Source of the DNA: Pycnococcus provasolii
Lineage: Eukaryota; Chlorophyta; Pseudoscourfieldiophyceae; Pseudoscourfieldiales
Assembly (NCBI GenBank): GCA_049487715.1
Contig: CP150564.1
Coordinates: 310,001 to 374,000, forward strand
Direction of reading: 5' to 3'
Length of the DNA stretch: 64,000 bases
Both the position numbers and the translations under genes were made by a program. Shown one piece after another: positions 30,801 to 40,075 of the stretch. How positions within the stretch are numbered: position 1 is the first letter of the stretch; every line of letters starts with the position of its first letter. The notes below the pieces were generated by a model. The model was given only the letters and a program-made list of their open reading frames with translations. It was not told where the DNA came from and did no database searches.

Positions 30801-30855
30801 AGGCTCGAGCTACGATGGACCGCTGTCACGTGCGCCACTTGGCCAGATGCGGTAG
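27844..30855 (+). CDS. DRP5B: Dynamin-related GTPase DRP5B/ARC5 (plastid division)
   Basis: 1,003 residues in one exon. The first ~165 residues are low-complexity (Gln/Ala/Asn/Pro) and unlike the land-plant protein. From YEAYNDLHGLAQDFHKPFDA onward the match to ARC5/DRP5B is very close. It has the GTPase P-loop VVGHQTDGKSALVEAL (about 198-211), GGGTKTRRPI for switch I, TIIDTPGL for switch II and STKLDTRVPQ for G4. The long middle/stalk region includes HVMKRMLPIAI and ends in a GED-like helix followed by a Gly/Arg-rich tail. DRP5B assembles on the cytosolic face of the chloroplast (and peroxisome) division site and provides constriction. Several tail segments repeat LRASRESLRGSSYDGP-like wording. 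Confidence 0.96.
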   Translation: MSSHSGSKWLANQQGAAAGSNQTSGNNQQTAANNTTGISGVADLESAFATLGVPSRESPMRSNAASRPTSAVEQLRQSLNMPPATRAPNGIPTSTNQQMHRQQQQQYQQQPTMMPHAFHQPVRPAPHAPQTNTTTAATSSSAALAAAAAAAVERSSPDSFQRYSSTSSKQKLYEAYNDLHGLAQDFHKPFDAPAILVVGHQTDGKSALVEALMGFQFNHVGGGTKTRRPITLHMKYNAACVEPLCYLVTDEGFAATTAAVEEIPVTLEELQEYIESENRRLERESEKFWAKEIVVKIEYKYCPNLTIIDTPGLIAAAPGRKHSTQQSSARAVEQLVRSKMEQKEFIILCLEDNSDWGNTTTRRLVMSVDPELRRSVIVSTKLDTRVPQFSQREDVEFFLHPPPKILESTILGGAPFFTSVPSGRVGTNRDAAFPSNEAFRDSVRERETRDVTDLERLLDRPLDSSERARCGVSRLRKFLEELLQRRYLENVPSIVPLLEKEHRIASSKLDATVTELNRLDRDHLKEMGRHVREGFLDSLGQIMRGTVSIAVGRHGETLAEEHIRSGAYVGPDGKPLPHYAGLPNANMRLYGGAQYHRAIVEFRHVVGQMKCPPISREEIVNACGIDDVHDGVNYTRAACVIAIGKAKDVFEPFLFQLGYRLSHVMKRMLPIAISALQKKHEMSHGKGISASGVMGNPGAAMDGAQGTGTIFGVAGHSLFLRRVGDSFHRFIETTEKDCRDKALEDLESTTRYISWSLHSKSGQGLRDMLRRADAARAASTAMEQHSNEERALTPSSGSSSDLVTSAPARFSEMDLYDMLSSTLWSRRLGSVTTDIVQALVCSVFDGIRDHVISCAELKFNCFFLMPIIDKFPGILREHLERAYEEDLDGVFDVASVRESLERSKMSLDAEVAQVERLQEKFQSIHHTLQNQQVESTTSGSDAGYDAWGDENSEAQPRRMTGGGRKPAGVGYGGPMPQLRASRESLRGSSYDGPLSRAPLGQMR

Positions 30856-31280
30856 AGCCCATCACGCGCGACGACGGTCGCAAGACCGCCCTCACCTTTT
30901 CTTGAAATTTTCTGAACTGAAGGAGTGAGGTGCGAGAAATGTCGCCTCGTCGCGTGTACGCAGTTGCTAGCTTTTCTCTTTTTTTTTCATGTGATGCGGA
31001 CCATTTTGAAAGGGTGCGTGCAATACTCGGCTGTCAAAGAAGTTGTGGAGTGATAGACGCCGGGAACCAGCGCAGAATGGGTTTTGACAAAGGTGGCGAA
31101 TGGCGCGAAACCCGGCGGCGCATGTGTGTAACGGTTTCTTTCTTTTTGAGCTCATTTTTGTACTGCTTTTGAATCTAAGGGCCATAACTCATGATGCACT
31201 CTGCGGTCTTTGTTGATAATAAAATGGTGTCGTTACAAAAAAATTTAATAGTGCGCAAAATTAGCAAAATAATCATGTGA
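30856..31280. other. Convergent intergenic region
   Basis: 3' flanks of DRP5B and the OCRL-like gene. AT-richer than coding DNA, with T runs; no gene supported. Confidence 0.5.
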
Positions 31281-34200
31281 TCACGCACGCTCGCTTACAC
31301 TCCTGCAAATGCCTGCCAATCGCTCCGAAGCTGCCTTGGTTGTGAGAGGTTGTGTGTGGCTGCATGACAGAAAAAATGCGTGCGCTGCAGCTGCGCGAAG
31401 CGACGAGGTTGTGCGATCGGGAGTCGAATCTGACGACGACGCACTCTCGGAAGGACTCAGCCAGCTTCCCTCACGAATCGACTCTTCGTCGCCACCAGCA
31501 GTCACAAGCAGCGCCCCAAAGGCCGCGGCGACACAGGCACTGCTAACGCTACCGGCGATAGCTCGACGGCGGTCGTCGCTCTCGTCCCCAGACGGATCGA
31601 TCGCGGGGGTTGGCAAGTCGGAGAAAAATGCGACGAGGGCCGCGGAGACCACGTCGGCGGGCAAATTAGCTTCCATCACAGATGTGCCACTCGCAAGTGC
31701 TGACAAGGCTGGCGCACCAGCATCTCTAAGCCAATCGAAAGGACCAGGCGCAAACTCGCTTGGCACCGCGCCGCCGCCAGCATCCATTGCTCCGGAAAAT
31801 TCAGCCGCGAGCGCGGCAAGCGAGCCTGTCAAGTCACCGCTTGCGACAAATGTTCCAGACGTCGTGCGCACGGCAAGTCGGTCCTCCTCGCTGAGCAGCG
31901 CACTCAGGGGAGTTGACGGCGAGCTCGCGTCCGAATTTGCCTGTGCGGCTGGCAGTGGTATCCCTCCATCTCGCGCAAGTCGAACAAGCGGAGAGAGTAC
32001 GACTGAGGCGTCGGGCTTGTCACGGTTGCGCGCGTGTACGAGTGCGTGGCATAACCACTGGATCGGGCCTGCGGCCCGGTCGTAACCTGGCAGCACGCGA
32101 CGACACAATTTGTACGACTCATGAGGATCCGTGCTCGGCACCTGCGTGCGGATGCGAGCTGGAACCCCCGGAGTGGTCGTCGACGCAGATGCAGGCTCCA
32201 CCTTCAGATTGACGCGAACTTCATCCGAGTCCATGTCTGCTAAGATCGAGGTCAGCACGCGCTCCACCGCAGAGTCCGCCGCTGCCTCGGGATCCTGCTC
32301 CGTGGGCGCGTCGCCGTCGCCGTTGTCCTTGTCATTGTCGATCTCCTGCGCTAGTTCTGGTTCTGGTGTCGACGACAGGTCTGCCGCCGACCCCACCGCG
32401 GACAAGGTTGCCACCTGCTCATCGTCGCCATTTTCTGTCACTGCCGACGGTCCCTCGTATTGGCGCAGACAGTCCAGGTCACAGCCGTACGGGTGGCCGG
32501 CATATTTGACTGTAATCGGAACAAACGAATCGCCCCCCATCTCGCATCCTAAGACGAGCACTGTGGAAAGTTCAGCGCCGCCATCCACAGCCACGCCTGC
32601 CGCGCCGGGTTTGCACCACACTTCACCCGGCGCGCGGCGCGCGTCGCCAGGTCCGATGCGAGCACAGAAGCTGAGTTCCTTCTCTTCTTCAGGTAGCAGG
32701 AGGCCCTCCCGTGGAGTCACGGAAAGCCAGCGTGGTAATTCGGCGTGACCAGCGGCATCATCAGGTGTGACGCGGAATCCCCACAGAGCTGGGCAGCCCC
32801 CTTCGTTGCATAGTGTTGCAAAGATGCCCGACTCGACGTTCGTGGATTGCGCACCCAATGGTTCATCCAACGGCGGTGCACGCGCAATGCTACCGTACCG
32901 TGCCTTCCCTGGAAACGATACACCGACTGCCGAAGCCTCCGTTGCCTGCGAATCTCGATAAGCCACGCGGCAGCGGGGAATAGTTTTGGTGGCAGAGGCC
33001 ATGTCGACGTCGCGAAAAGCTCGACGGAGGCACGCCACAGCGGGTGGTATTGGCACGGGCGCCGGTGGAGATGCGGAACCTTTCGCTGGCGACGTGCCAG
33101 GTGAAGATGGAAGTTCCATGCGCGCGTACCGGCAAGTAAGGCGTGCGTGGAGATGTACTGGCCGATGGTCGCTCAAGCGTAGGTCGGCTGATCCGTAAGA
33201 CCTGCAGCTGATATGTGCAAGGCTAGTGGGCATGACAGACGTCGCGGTTTTACGCACACGAAGCAAGCAGCGATCGGTCCATGCAGGTTTCCGCGGTTTG
33301 GAATCCTCCTCCGGCTGCGCGTCCTTTTTCGAAACGATCGCCACGTCTTCCTCTAAGTCTGTCGCATTCGATGCGCTTTCATCCGCGTCGTCCTCAGGTT
33401 CACCCGTGTATCGATCCGTTCCTTTCTTGAACTTGAATGTCGGCGGGAATGTAATTGGCTCTTCACGAAAGCCGGGAAAGACGCGGCCTGCGGCCATCTC
33501 GGCCGTCAGTTCGTCGTGCGCGTTCAGCAAGGCTGCTGGGCTACCTGTGTCCATAAGGCTGTCTTTCACATAAGTCACCGCACCGCGCACGTCCGTCTGC
33601 TTCACTGGCATGTCGTGAAGACGGTAGTTCAAATCGCCCACAAAAAAACAGATGTCGTGATCCTCTACGCTAAGAGTAGGAACCTTGGCTTTCGACGCCG
33701 CTTCGTTTGCGTCTCCACTCGTCGATGCCGCAGCTGCCGCGGCTGCCAACATCTTGGCGCGGATGATGAGAGCAGCCTCCGTCGGCGGCGCAGCAAGCAC
33801 CGCGGCGCCGTCGAATGTGCCGCGCCGAAGAATGGATGATGCGTCATCGTTTCGGCGTTTCTCGGAACCAATGTCCTCTCCCGAGCTGAGGTGCGCTGAG
33901 ATGAAGGCCACCGTCGTCTCGTGTACTCTTACGGACGCAAGGCAACCTCCCTTGTTGCCGAGGACCCCAAGTGTTCCAGTAGCAACGGCGTCCGTTCCAA
34001 AGGCACCAACCTTACCCTCGCTGACATCTGTGGCAATAGCCCAGACACTCAGGTATGTTCCCACGAGCTGTCTCTTCGCTATTCGCGTGTAGGGCACGCC
34101 GTAGCGTTGGTGCAACGTCAGGGCTGCAAGGCTGTCCCAGTCAGCCGCCGCCTTGGCGCCGCCGTCGACGTCGTATCCGAGAGAACCCTGTACGACGTTA

Positions 34201-34577
34201 GAAGCTGACAGTGACACCATCTCCTGAAGGCACATTGCTACGAGTGTTGGCGCGGCGTCGTCGTCGTACTGCGCGTTTGGGTCTGAGGGGTCTGGCATAG
34301 CTGCGAGCCACGGCGCCAAGTCCGCCTCAGCGCTGTCAACGCTCGGCGGCGCCGAACCGCACACGTTCCACGAGCAGACGACGACGCGCAGTGTCGACTT
34401 TGCGGTATGTTCGTCTTCGTCCACGTCGCAGAATGCACGTCTCACCGCCTGCGAGCGCACGTTTGCGAGGATTCTCTGGCATCCGGGCGGGAGGGCGCGA
34501 ACGCGTGCGACGGGCACATTGGAAGCATTGGAGGAAGCGGCGGCTGGTTGATTAGCCGCCGTGGAAGCGCGTGAGCG

Positions 34578-34609
<32 letters not shown>

Positions 34610-34649
34610 TTGCCGACGACGACGTCAGCCAGTTGGCGAAGCGCTTCAT
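31281..34649 (-). CDS. OCRL/INPP5B-like inositol polyphosphate 5-phosphatase with ASH and RhoGAP-like domains
   Basis: ATG 34649 (MKRFANWL) gives 1,122 residues; the longer frame reads upstream without a better start. A Ser/Ala-rich N terminus precedes the phosphatase core (about 100-500): VCSWNVCGS, MCLQEMVSL, AFISAHLSSGED, FFVGDLNYRLHD, REEPITFPPTFKF, KPAWTDRCLLRVRK and SDHRPVHLHARL. These are the catalytic signatures of enzymes removing the 5-phosphate of PI(4,5)P2. An ASH-like Ig domain (GFRVTPDDAAGHAELPRWLSV) and a C-terminal RhoGAP-like helical domain (VVSAALVAFFSDLPTPAI) complete the OCRL architecture. The usual Arg finger position reads TTSGTFVASG without Arg, so GAP activity is unlikely, as in OCRL. 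It probably acts on endosomal/Golgi phosphoinositides. Confidence 0.9.
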
Positions 34650-34909
34650 ATTATTGGAGTGTGAATAATGAATAATGAAGACGAAAACGGAGCAGGTCAA
34701 AAGACCTGGTCAAAAGGAAAAAAAACGAAAAAGACTCGGTCGGAAACAGGTCGGAAACGAAAAGGAACAAAGTGACCTCGAACCCCGAAATCCGGATTGG
34801 GGTTTGGCGGGTTGGGGAACTCCTTTTAGAGGCCGCCGCCGCCATCAAGCCGCCCCCGACTGTCTTGTCGTTCTTCCCGGGCACTCCTGTCGTTTCTCTT
34901 ACTACGAAT
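34650..34909. promoter_or_regulatory. Divergent promoter, OCRL-like and PWP2
   Basis: 260 bp between divergent starts, containing CGAACCCCGAAATCCGG at 34779, one of the recurring AACCCCGAA motifs, about 130 bp from each ATG. Confidence 0.5.
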
Positions 34910-37819
34910 ATGGCGCACGCGCTCGCTCTGAACGCCGTGTGCGGCGCGCCGTTCCGAGGAGGCGACGTCGTGCTCACAACCACGCGCACGCACACGATGA
35001 ACCATGCCAATGCGGCAGGAAACTCCTCCGCACTCCTATTACACGCCTCAGGCGCGCGACTATTGGCCTCAGACCTCTCCGCGGGCGCTGAGAGACTCTT
35101 CAGCCCGCGCGAGGCGAGAGCGGCGCTCGTGCGCGTGTGCGCGTCGAACGACGGAAACGCCGTGCTCGCCGTCGACGCGGACGGACTCGCGCTGCTCATG
35201 ACGCCGGACCATGCCAAGCACGGCGCCGCGGGAAACCTGGGCGGGGCGGTGCACGCCGCGTGCTTCTCGCCGAGGCGTAACGACGAGTTCGCGACGTGCG
35301 TCGGACGACTCGTCAAGGTGTGGCGCGTCTTCCAGCGCGAGCGATTTTACCTGCGCATGACATTCGGACAGTGCACGGCGCGAGCGACGCACGTCAGCTA
35401 CTCGCCTGACGGGAAGTACCTCGTCGTGTGCTCCGAGGACCTCGCGGTCCGTGTGCTCAAGCTCGTGGACGATAACGAGCCTGCGGCGAAGGCGAGACGG
35501 CGTGCGGAGGGCGACGATAGCGAAGGCAACGACGAAGATGGAAACGACGCAGACGCAGACGGAGAGTCGAAAATTGAGCCTGTGATTTTGCACGGCCATC
35601 GCGCGACGCCCGTCGGCGCTTGGTTTGGCAGACAAGGCGGCATCTACAGCATTGGACAGGACGGCGTGGTGATAGGTTGGCGTCCGATGGAGGTTCCAAC
35701 GGCCAAGGAGATGCAGGCGCACAAAAAAAAACGCCGGCTTCCACTGTGGGCGGGTGCGGATGGCCTGGCGTACGGTGCGGCGTGGAAGTACTTTGCGGGA
35801 CTTCCGGGACCTGGTGGTCGCGATGTTACAGCTGCCGCGTTCGCCAACGCGGAGGCGCCGCTGCTTGTCGTCGGGCTGCGGAATGGCGCTTTCCGAGTGT
35901 TTCAGATGCCGCTGTTCTACAATGGAGCCGCGGATGCTGTGGCGAAGCAGGCTGCGATTGAGGGTCAGAGTGCGATGCCCGTCGAGCTGCACACGCTCTC
36001 CGCCGCACCTGGCGCGCCGCTCGACAGCATCTGCTTCGGCGGCCCATCGGCGGCGGCGGTGGACGATGGCAAGGCGAATTACCCGTGGATTGCAATTGGC
36101 TGCAAGACGCTGGGACAGGTGGTGGTGTGGGACTGGCGTCGTGAGACGTACGTCATGCGCCAACGTGGGCACAGCTATCAGGTGAACCGATGCGCCGTCA
36201 GCCCATCAGGCGAGACATTCGCCACCGCGTCCGACGATGGCACAGTCAAGCTGTGGCACGCAAACTCGTGCCACGCCATCGCTACGTACTCTGGGCACGC
36301 TGCGCCCGTCGCCGACGTGTGCTTCATGCAGGCTGGAGGCGTCGTCGCGAGTGCGTCGCGCGACGGCACCGTGCGACTGCACGACGTTACGAGGCACCGG
36401 TGCTTCCGCGTTCTAACTTCGCCGGAGGCTGCGCCGTTAACCTGCTTGCGCGGCGACGCGGCTGGCGATGTGATCGCAGCTGGCTCAGGCGGCGGATCAT
36501 TTCTGATCTACGTGTGGGCCGTGCGAACAGGAAAGCTTCTCGACTCCCTGAGCGGGCACACCGCGCCGATCGTCGGCGTTCGATTCGCGCCGCACGGACA
36601 CCCGTACCTCGCGAGCACGAGCTGGGACAAGTCGCTGCGCCTATGGGACGTCTTCGGCACTGCGGTGAACGAGTCGTTCGCCCACCTTCACGACGCCACG
36701 GCGCTTGACTACAAGCCTGACGGCAAGGAGATCGCGGTGGCAACGCTCGACGGCGCGGTGACATTCTGGGATCCCGAGGCTGGCCAGGCGCGCGGCACGA
36801 TCGATGGCAAGCGCCACGTCGGCATGCGACGCACAGCTGCCGACGGGCAGGGGCTGCCCGAAGGTGGCCACTTCCAGTGCGTCGCATACTCCGCGAACGG
36901 AGAGACGCTCTATGCCGCCGGCCTGGGACCGTACCTTTGCATCTACGACTCTGTGAGGCGCGTTCTGCTAAGGCGAGTCGAGATGACTGCGGCGAAGCGG
37001 CTGTGGAACGCGATCGCCGATCGCGTTGACACGCGCAATATCACGGAGGCGGGCGCGCGTAGCATGCTCGACGTGGCTCCGAGCGACGCGCTTGGCGCCC
37101 TCGGCGCGCGGCCAGGACGTGGTGGAAGTGCTGCTCCAAGCGCGTCAATCGCGCCACGCCACAGCGCCGCCGCGGTGGGCGGCAGCCCGGAGGCGGTTCT
37201 CGACCTGCCTGGCATGCGTGCGGGTGGATCCCTCGTCTACTCCATCCGCGATGTGCAGCCTAGCTCAGACGGCACACGGCTCGTGGCTGCGAGTACCGAG
37301 GGTGTGCTCGTGCTGGCGAAAGATACCGGCGTTGCTTTCGACCCCGTGGACCTCGGCGGGGCAGGAGCGTGGGCAACGCCCGCGGCCGTGGCCCGCCGCG
37401 CCGCGGAAGGAGAGTTCTTGACTGGGCTCGTGGCCGCGCTGCGTCTCGGCGAGACGGCGCTCGCCGAGCGCGTCATGCTCGCCGTGCCCGCCGCGGAGGT
37501 GGAGAGCGTCGTGCGAGACGTGCCCGACGCCCTCGTCGTGCCGCTGCTCGAGGTTCTCGCTGCGTGCGTGGGCAAGGCGAGCGGAAACGCCAGCGGGAAG
37601 GACGGCGATAGCCGACCGCCGTTGGAACGAACGCTGACGTGGGTAAGAGCGCTTGTGGCGGCAAAGGCGCCCGCAATCTCCGCGAGAGGTGGGGCTTGTG
37701 CTCCTCCACTGCGTGCAGTGCTCGGCGAGCTTGCCGCGTTGCAACGCGACATCGGCGAGGCCTGCGTGCGCAATCGAGACCTGCTTCGATTCTGCTGTAG
37801 CACAGCATTGGACCTGTGA
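34910..37819 (+). CDS. PWP2: PWP2/UTP1, SSU processome WD40 protein
   Basis: ATG 34910 (MAHALALNAVCGAPFRGGDV) gives 969 residues and fits the family start, which begins at the first propeller strand. The in-frame ATG at 34772 adds a leader unlike the family. Repeated WD units fill residues 20-720: HVSYSPDGKYLVVCSEDLAVRV, VNRCAVSPSGETFATASDDG, VSASRDGTVRL-like SASRDGTVRLHDV, STSWDKSLRLWDV and IAVATLDGAVTFWD. An Utp12-type helical domain ends the protein (EGEFLTGLVAALRLGETAL). PWP2 is a UTP-B component of the 90S pre-ribosome in the nucleolus, needed for 18S rRNA processing. An acidic insert (EGDDSEGNDEDGNDADADGE) sits in the propeller. Confidence 0.95.
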   Translation: MAHALALNAVCGAPFRGGDVVLTTTRTHTMNHANAAGNSSALLLHASGARLLASDLSAGAERLFSPREARAALVRVCASNDGNAVLAVDADGLALLMTPDHAKHGAAGNLGGAVHAACFSPRRNDEFATCVGRLVKVWRVFQRERFYLRMTFGQCTARATHVSYSPDGKYLVVCSEDLAVRVLKLVDDNEPAAKARRRAEGDDSEGNDEDGNDADADGESKIEPVILHGHRATPVGAWFGRQGGIYSIGQDGVVIGWRPMEVPTAKEMQAHKKKRRLPLWAGADGLAYGAAWKYFAGLPGPGGRDVTAAAFANAEAPLLVVGLRNGAFRVFQMPLFYNGAADAVAKQAAIEGQSAMPVELHTLSAAPGAPLDSICFGGPSAAAVDDGKANYPWIAIGCKTLGQVVVWDWRRETYVMRQRGHSYQVNRCAVSPSGETFATASDDGTVKLWHANSCHAIATYSGHAAPVADVCFMQAGGVVASASRDGTVRLHDVTRHRCFRVLTSPEAAPLTCLRGDAAGDVIAAGSGGGSFLIYVWAVRTGKLLDSLSGHTAPIVGVRFAPHGHPYLASTSWDKSLRLWDVFGTAVNESFAHLHDATALDYKPDGKEIAVATLDGAVTFWDPEAGQARGTIDGKRHVGMRRTAADGQGLPEGGHFQCVAYSANGETLYAAGLGPYLCIYDSVRRVLLRRVEMTAAKRLWNAIADRVDTRNITEAGARSMLDVAPSDALGALGARPGRGGSAAPSASIAPRHSAAAVGGSPEAVLDLPGMRAGGSLVYSIRDVQPSSDGTRLVAASTEGVLVLAKDTGVAFDPVDLGGAGAWATPAAVARRAAEGEFLTGLVAALRLGETALAERVMLAVPAAEVESVVRDVPDALVVPLLEVLAACVGKASGNASGKDGDSRPPLERTLTWVRALVAAKAPAISARGGACAPPLRAVLGELAALQRDIGEACVRNRDLLRFCCSTALDL

Positions 37820-38348
37820 ATGTGTAAATAACTAACTCTCAACTTTCTACACTAACAGTAATTACAGAATGGTCAGCCTCACAACCCCAGCGCCAGCACT
37901 GAGACCCTTGCCATGAAGCGAGGCGACGCACAGCCGTGATGCACACGACGCATGTCGTTTTGTTCATAGTCCAGGGGAGAGGTCCGAGAAAAAAAGGAGG
38001 GAATTCGGGGGGGGGAATGGAGGAATTCATTCGGGGTTGGGATTCCTCATTCGGGGTTCTCCCAACCTCGTTCGGTCCGCCCCTCGTTTCCCTACGCACT
38101 TTTTATTTTTCTTTCAGAGAGTGTCCATGATGACGATGCCGCCGCAAATAAATGCTTTGTTCCAAGCAAGGCATGTCACAGAAGGCACTTCTTATTATTA
38201 TTTATACGTTCGTTCAGATGCGTCGTTCCCTGTTTCTTTTCGTTCCGGCACTTCTCACGCGACGTACCTTTAAGTCATTTGTCATTTGCTCTTCCGTACT
38301 CTTCACTGCGCTATTCTTCAGTTTGGATTTTCCAGGAGTAGATAGAAG
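37820..38348. promoter_or_regulatory. Upstream region of the acidic repeat protein
   Basis: No gene supported. Two tandem CATTCGGGGTT motifs occur at 38028 and 38048, inverted relative to AACCCCGAA elsewhere. The DNA becomes AT-richer from about 38100. Confidence 0.45.
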
Positions 38349-39875
38349 ATGATGGTGATGCTTAGGATGACAGTGGCGTCTGTCTGTGCGCTGACTTCAA
38401 TCCTCTCGGTGTCACTCGGAGGTGTCGCGGGTCATACCTCCGCCGCGATTGGAATGCGACGCACGCTGCTTGATGATGACGGACTCGTGCTAGACTTTGA
38501 TGTGGGAAAATTGTCGTTGGATTTTATTCGTGACGATGACCTTTTCAACGGACGCCTGCCAGACGTTTGCCGAGCGGAGGCTGTATCGAACATAGAGATG
38601 TGCTTGGAGAAAAAGGTGAAGACCATAAAGGAAAGTGTGGAGATTGAGCTTGAGGAAGAGACGGAGGCTTGTGAGATTCAACTTCAAGAGCAACTTGAGG
38701 AATTGAATGACGAGGAGGAGGACGACGAGGAGGCTGAGGAGGCTGAGGAGGAGGAGGAGGAGGAGGAGGAGGAGGAGGAGGAGGAGGAGGAGGAGGAGGA
38801 GGAGCAGGAGGAGCAGGAGGAGGAGGAGCAGGAGGAGCAGGAGGAGGAGGAGCAGGAGGACGATGACGACGATGACGACGAGGATGATGACGACGAAGTT
38901 CGATCGTCCAAGAGGTTCAAGAAGCTCAAGAAGCACATCTCGAAGTATCGTGGACGTGGAAAGCATGGAAAGCGTGGAAAGCATGGAAGGCGTGGCCTTC
39001 TGATGTTCTCAAAAGTCTGGCGTGGCCGTGGCCGTGGACCGAAGCCTCGAGGCCGTGGATTTAAGGACGAGGACAACGAGGAAGATGTCGTGGAGGTGCA
39101 GCGCAAGAGTGCCAAAAAGCCGAAGAAGAGTGCCAAAAAGCCGAAGAAGAGTGCCAAAAAGCCGAAGAAGTCGAAGCAGAGCTTTAAAAAAGGAGCATAT
39201 GCAGCACGTAAACAGCTGGAGAAGATCCGTCAAAAAGCACGTGGCGTAGCCAACGCATATGGTCTCATGAAAAAGTGCATCAAGTCTGCTCAGCAAGCCG
39301 CATTCGCGAAAACAAGGGAAGAATTTGAGATGTTGAAGCAGGATACGGAATGCCTTAAGAATGAGCGCGAAACAGCTAAGGATTGTGCTATGGGAATAAT
39401 TTGTGCGGATCAAAATGTGAAGATGGCGGAGCAGAGTTTCAATAAAGCCCAGGAAATGATTGCAACGATGAGCGGGGCGATTAACGATTGTTCGAGCAAG
39501 GATATCACTGCGGTGTATGAGTGTGTTAAGGGCATGATTGGAGATCTGAAACCGAGTGCGATACAAGAGTCGCTTAAGGCTGTGAAGGAGGTTTCAATCT
39601 GCCCGACTCAAAATTTCCAGACTTTGGAGTTTGAGCCAGTTGAGGTAGTTGATGGAGAGCCGACCGAGGCAGCGAATCCGCCAGAGCCACCCCTATCCGA
39701 AACGACCGAGGCAGCGAATCCGCCAGAGCCACCCCAATCCGAAACGACCGAGGCAGCGAATCCGCCAGAGCCACCCCAATCCGAAACGACCGAGGCAGCG
39801 AATCCGCCAGAGCCACCCCTATCCGAAACGACCGAGGCAGCGAATCCGCCAGAGCCACCCCAATCCGAAACATAG
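38349..39875 (+). CDS. Secreted or membrane-targeted acidic, repeat-rich protein
   Basis: 508 residues. The first ~28 form a signal peptide (MTVASVCALTSILSVSLGG then VAG). Two cysteine-bearing helical regions flank low-complexity blocks: a Glu run of more than 30 (GAG microsatellite, residues about 120-180), a basic block (RGRGKHGKRGKHGRRG) and three KKPKKSA copies from 21 bp DNA repeats. The C terminus has five copies of a 14-residue unit, TEAANPPEPPQSET with Q or L at one position, from 42 bp DNA repeats. The cysteines (MKKCIKSAQQA, DTECLKN, AKDCAMGIICAD, DCSSKD, YECVKG) suggest a disulfide-linked extracellular helical domain. I recognise no family. Codon use is AT-richer than neighbours. 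It may be a cell-surface or matrix protein (inference). Confidence 0.7.
   Translation: MMVMLRMTVASVCALTSILSVSLGGVAGHTSAAIGMRRTLLDDDGLVLDFDVGKLSLDFIRDDDLFNGRLPDVCRAEAVSNIEMCLEKKVKTIKESVEIELEEETEACEIQLQEQLEELNDEEEDDEEAEEAEEEEEEEEEEEEEEEEEEEEQEEQEEEEQEEQEEEEQEDDDDDDDEDDDDEVRSSKRFKKLKKHISKYRGRGKHGKRGKHGRRGLLMFSKVWRGRGRGPKPRGRGFKDEDNEEDVVEVQRKSAKKPKKSAKKPKKSAKKPKKSKQSFKKGAYAARKQLEKIRQKARGVANAYGLMKKCIKSAQQAAFAKTREEFEMLKQDTECLKNERETAKDCAMGIICADQNVKMAEQSFNKAQEMIATMSGAINDCSSKDITAVYECVKGMIGDLKPSAIQESLKAVKEVSICPTQNFQTLEFEPVEVVDGEPTEAANPPEPPLSETTEAANPPEPPQSETTEAANPPEPPQSETTEAANPPEPPLSETTEAANPPEPPQSET
38707..38870 (+). repeat. GAG/CAG microsatellite in the acidic repeat protein
   Basis: Long imperfect GAG run with CAG interruptions, encoding polyglutamate with Gln. 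Confidence 0.95.
39662..39872 (+). repeat. Five tandem 42 bp coding repeats
   Basis: Unit ACCGAGGCAGCGAATCCGCC...; five consecutive copies differing mainly by a CTA/CAA codon (Leu or Gln). The order of variants is L, Q, Q, L, Q. They end at the stop codon. Confidence 0.95.
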
Positions 39876-40075
39876 GAAACAGCGGAAGAGCTGGATGGGT
39901 ATGAATAGACGCCATCACATCATTTACTTGATGATTCTTTATTACAAGAAGTTGCTATGATACATTGATGAATAATATGTGTGTGCGATACAGCACACAG
40001 GAGAGCGCGCGCGAAGAGAGAATTGCCACGCGAGTTGCACGCCAACACACTTATGTTGGTAGAACTGCATAAGGG

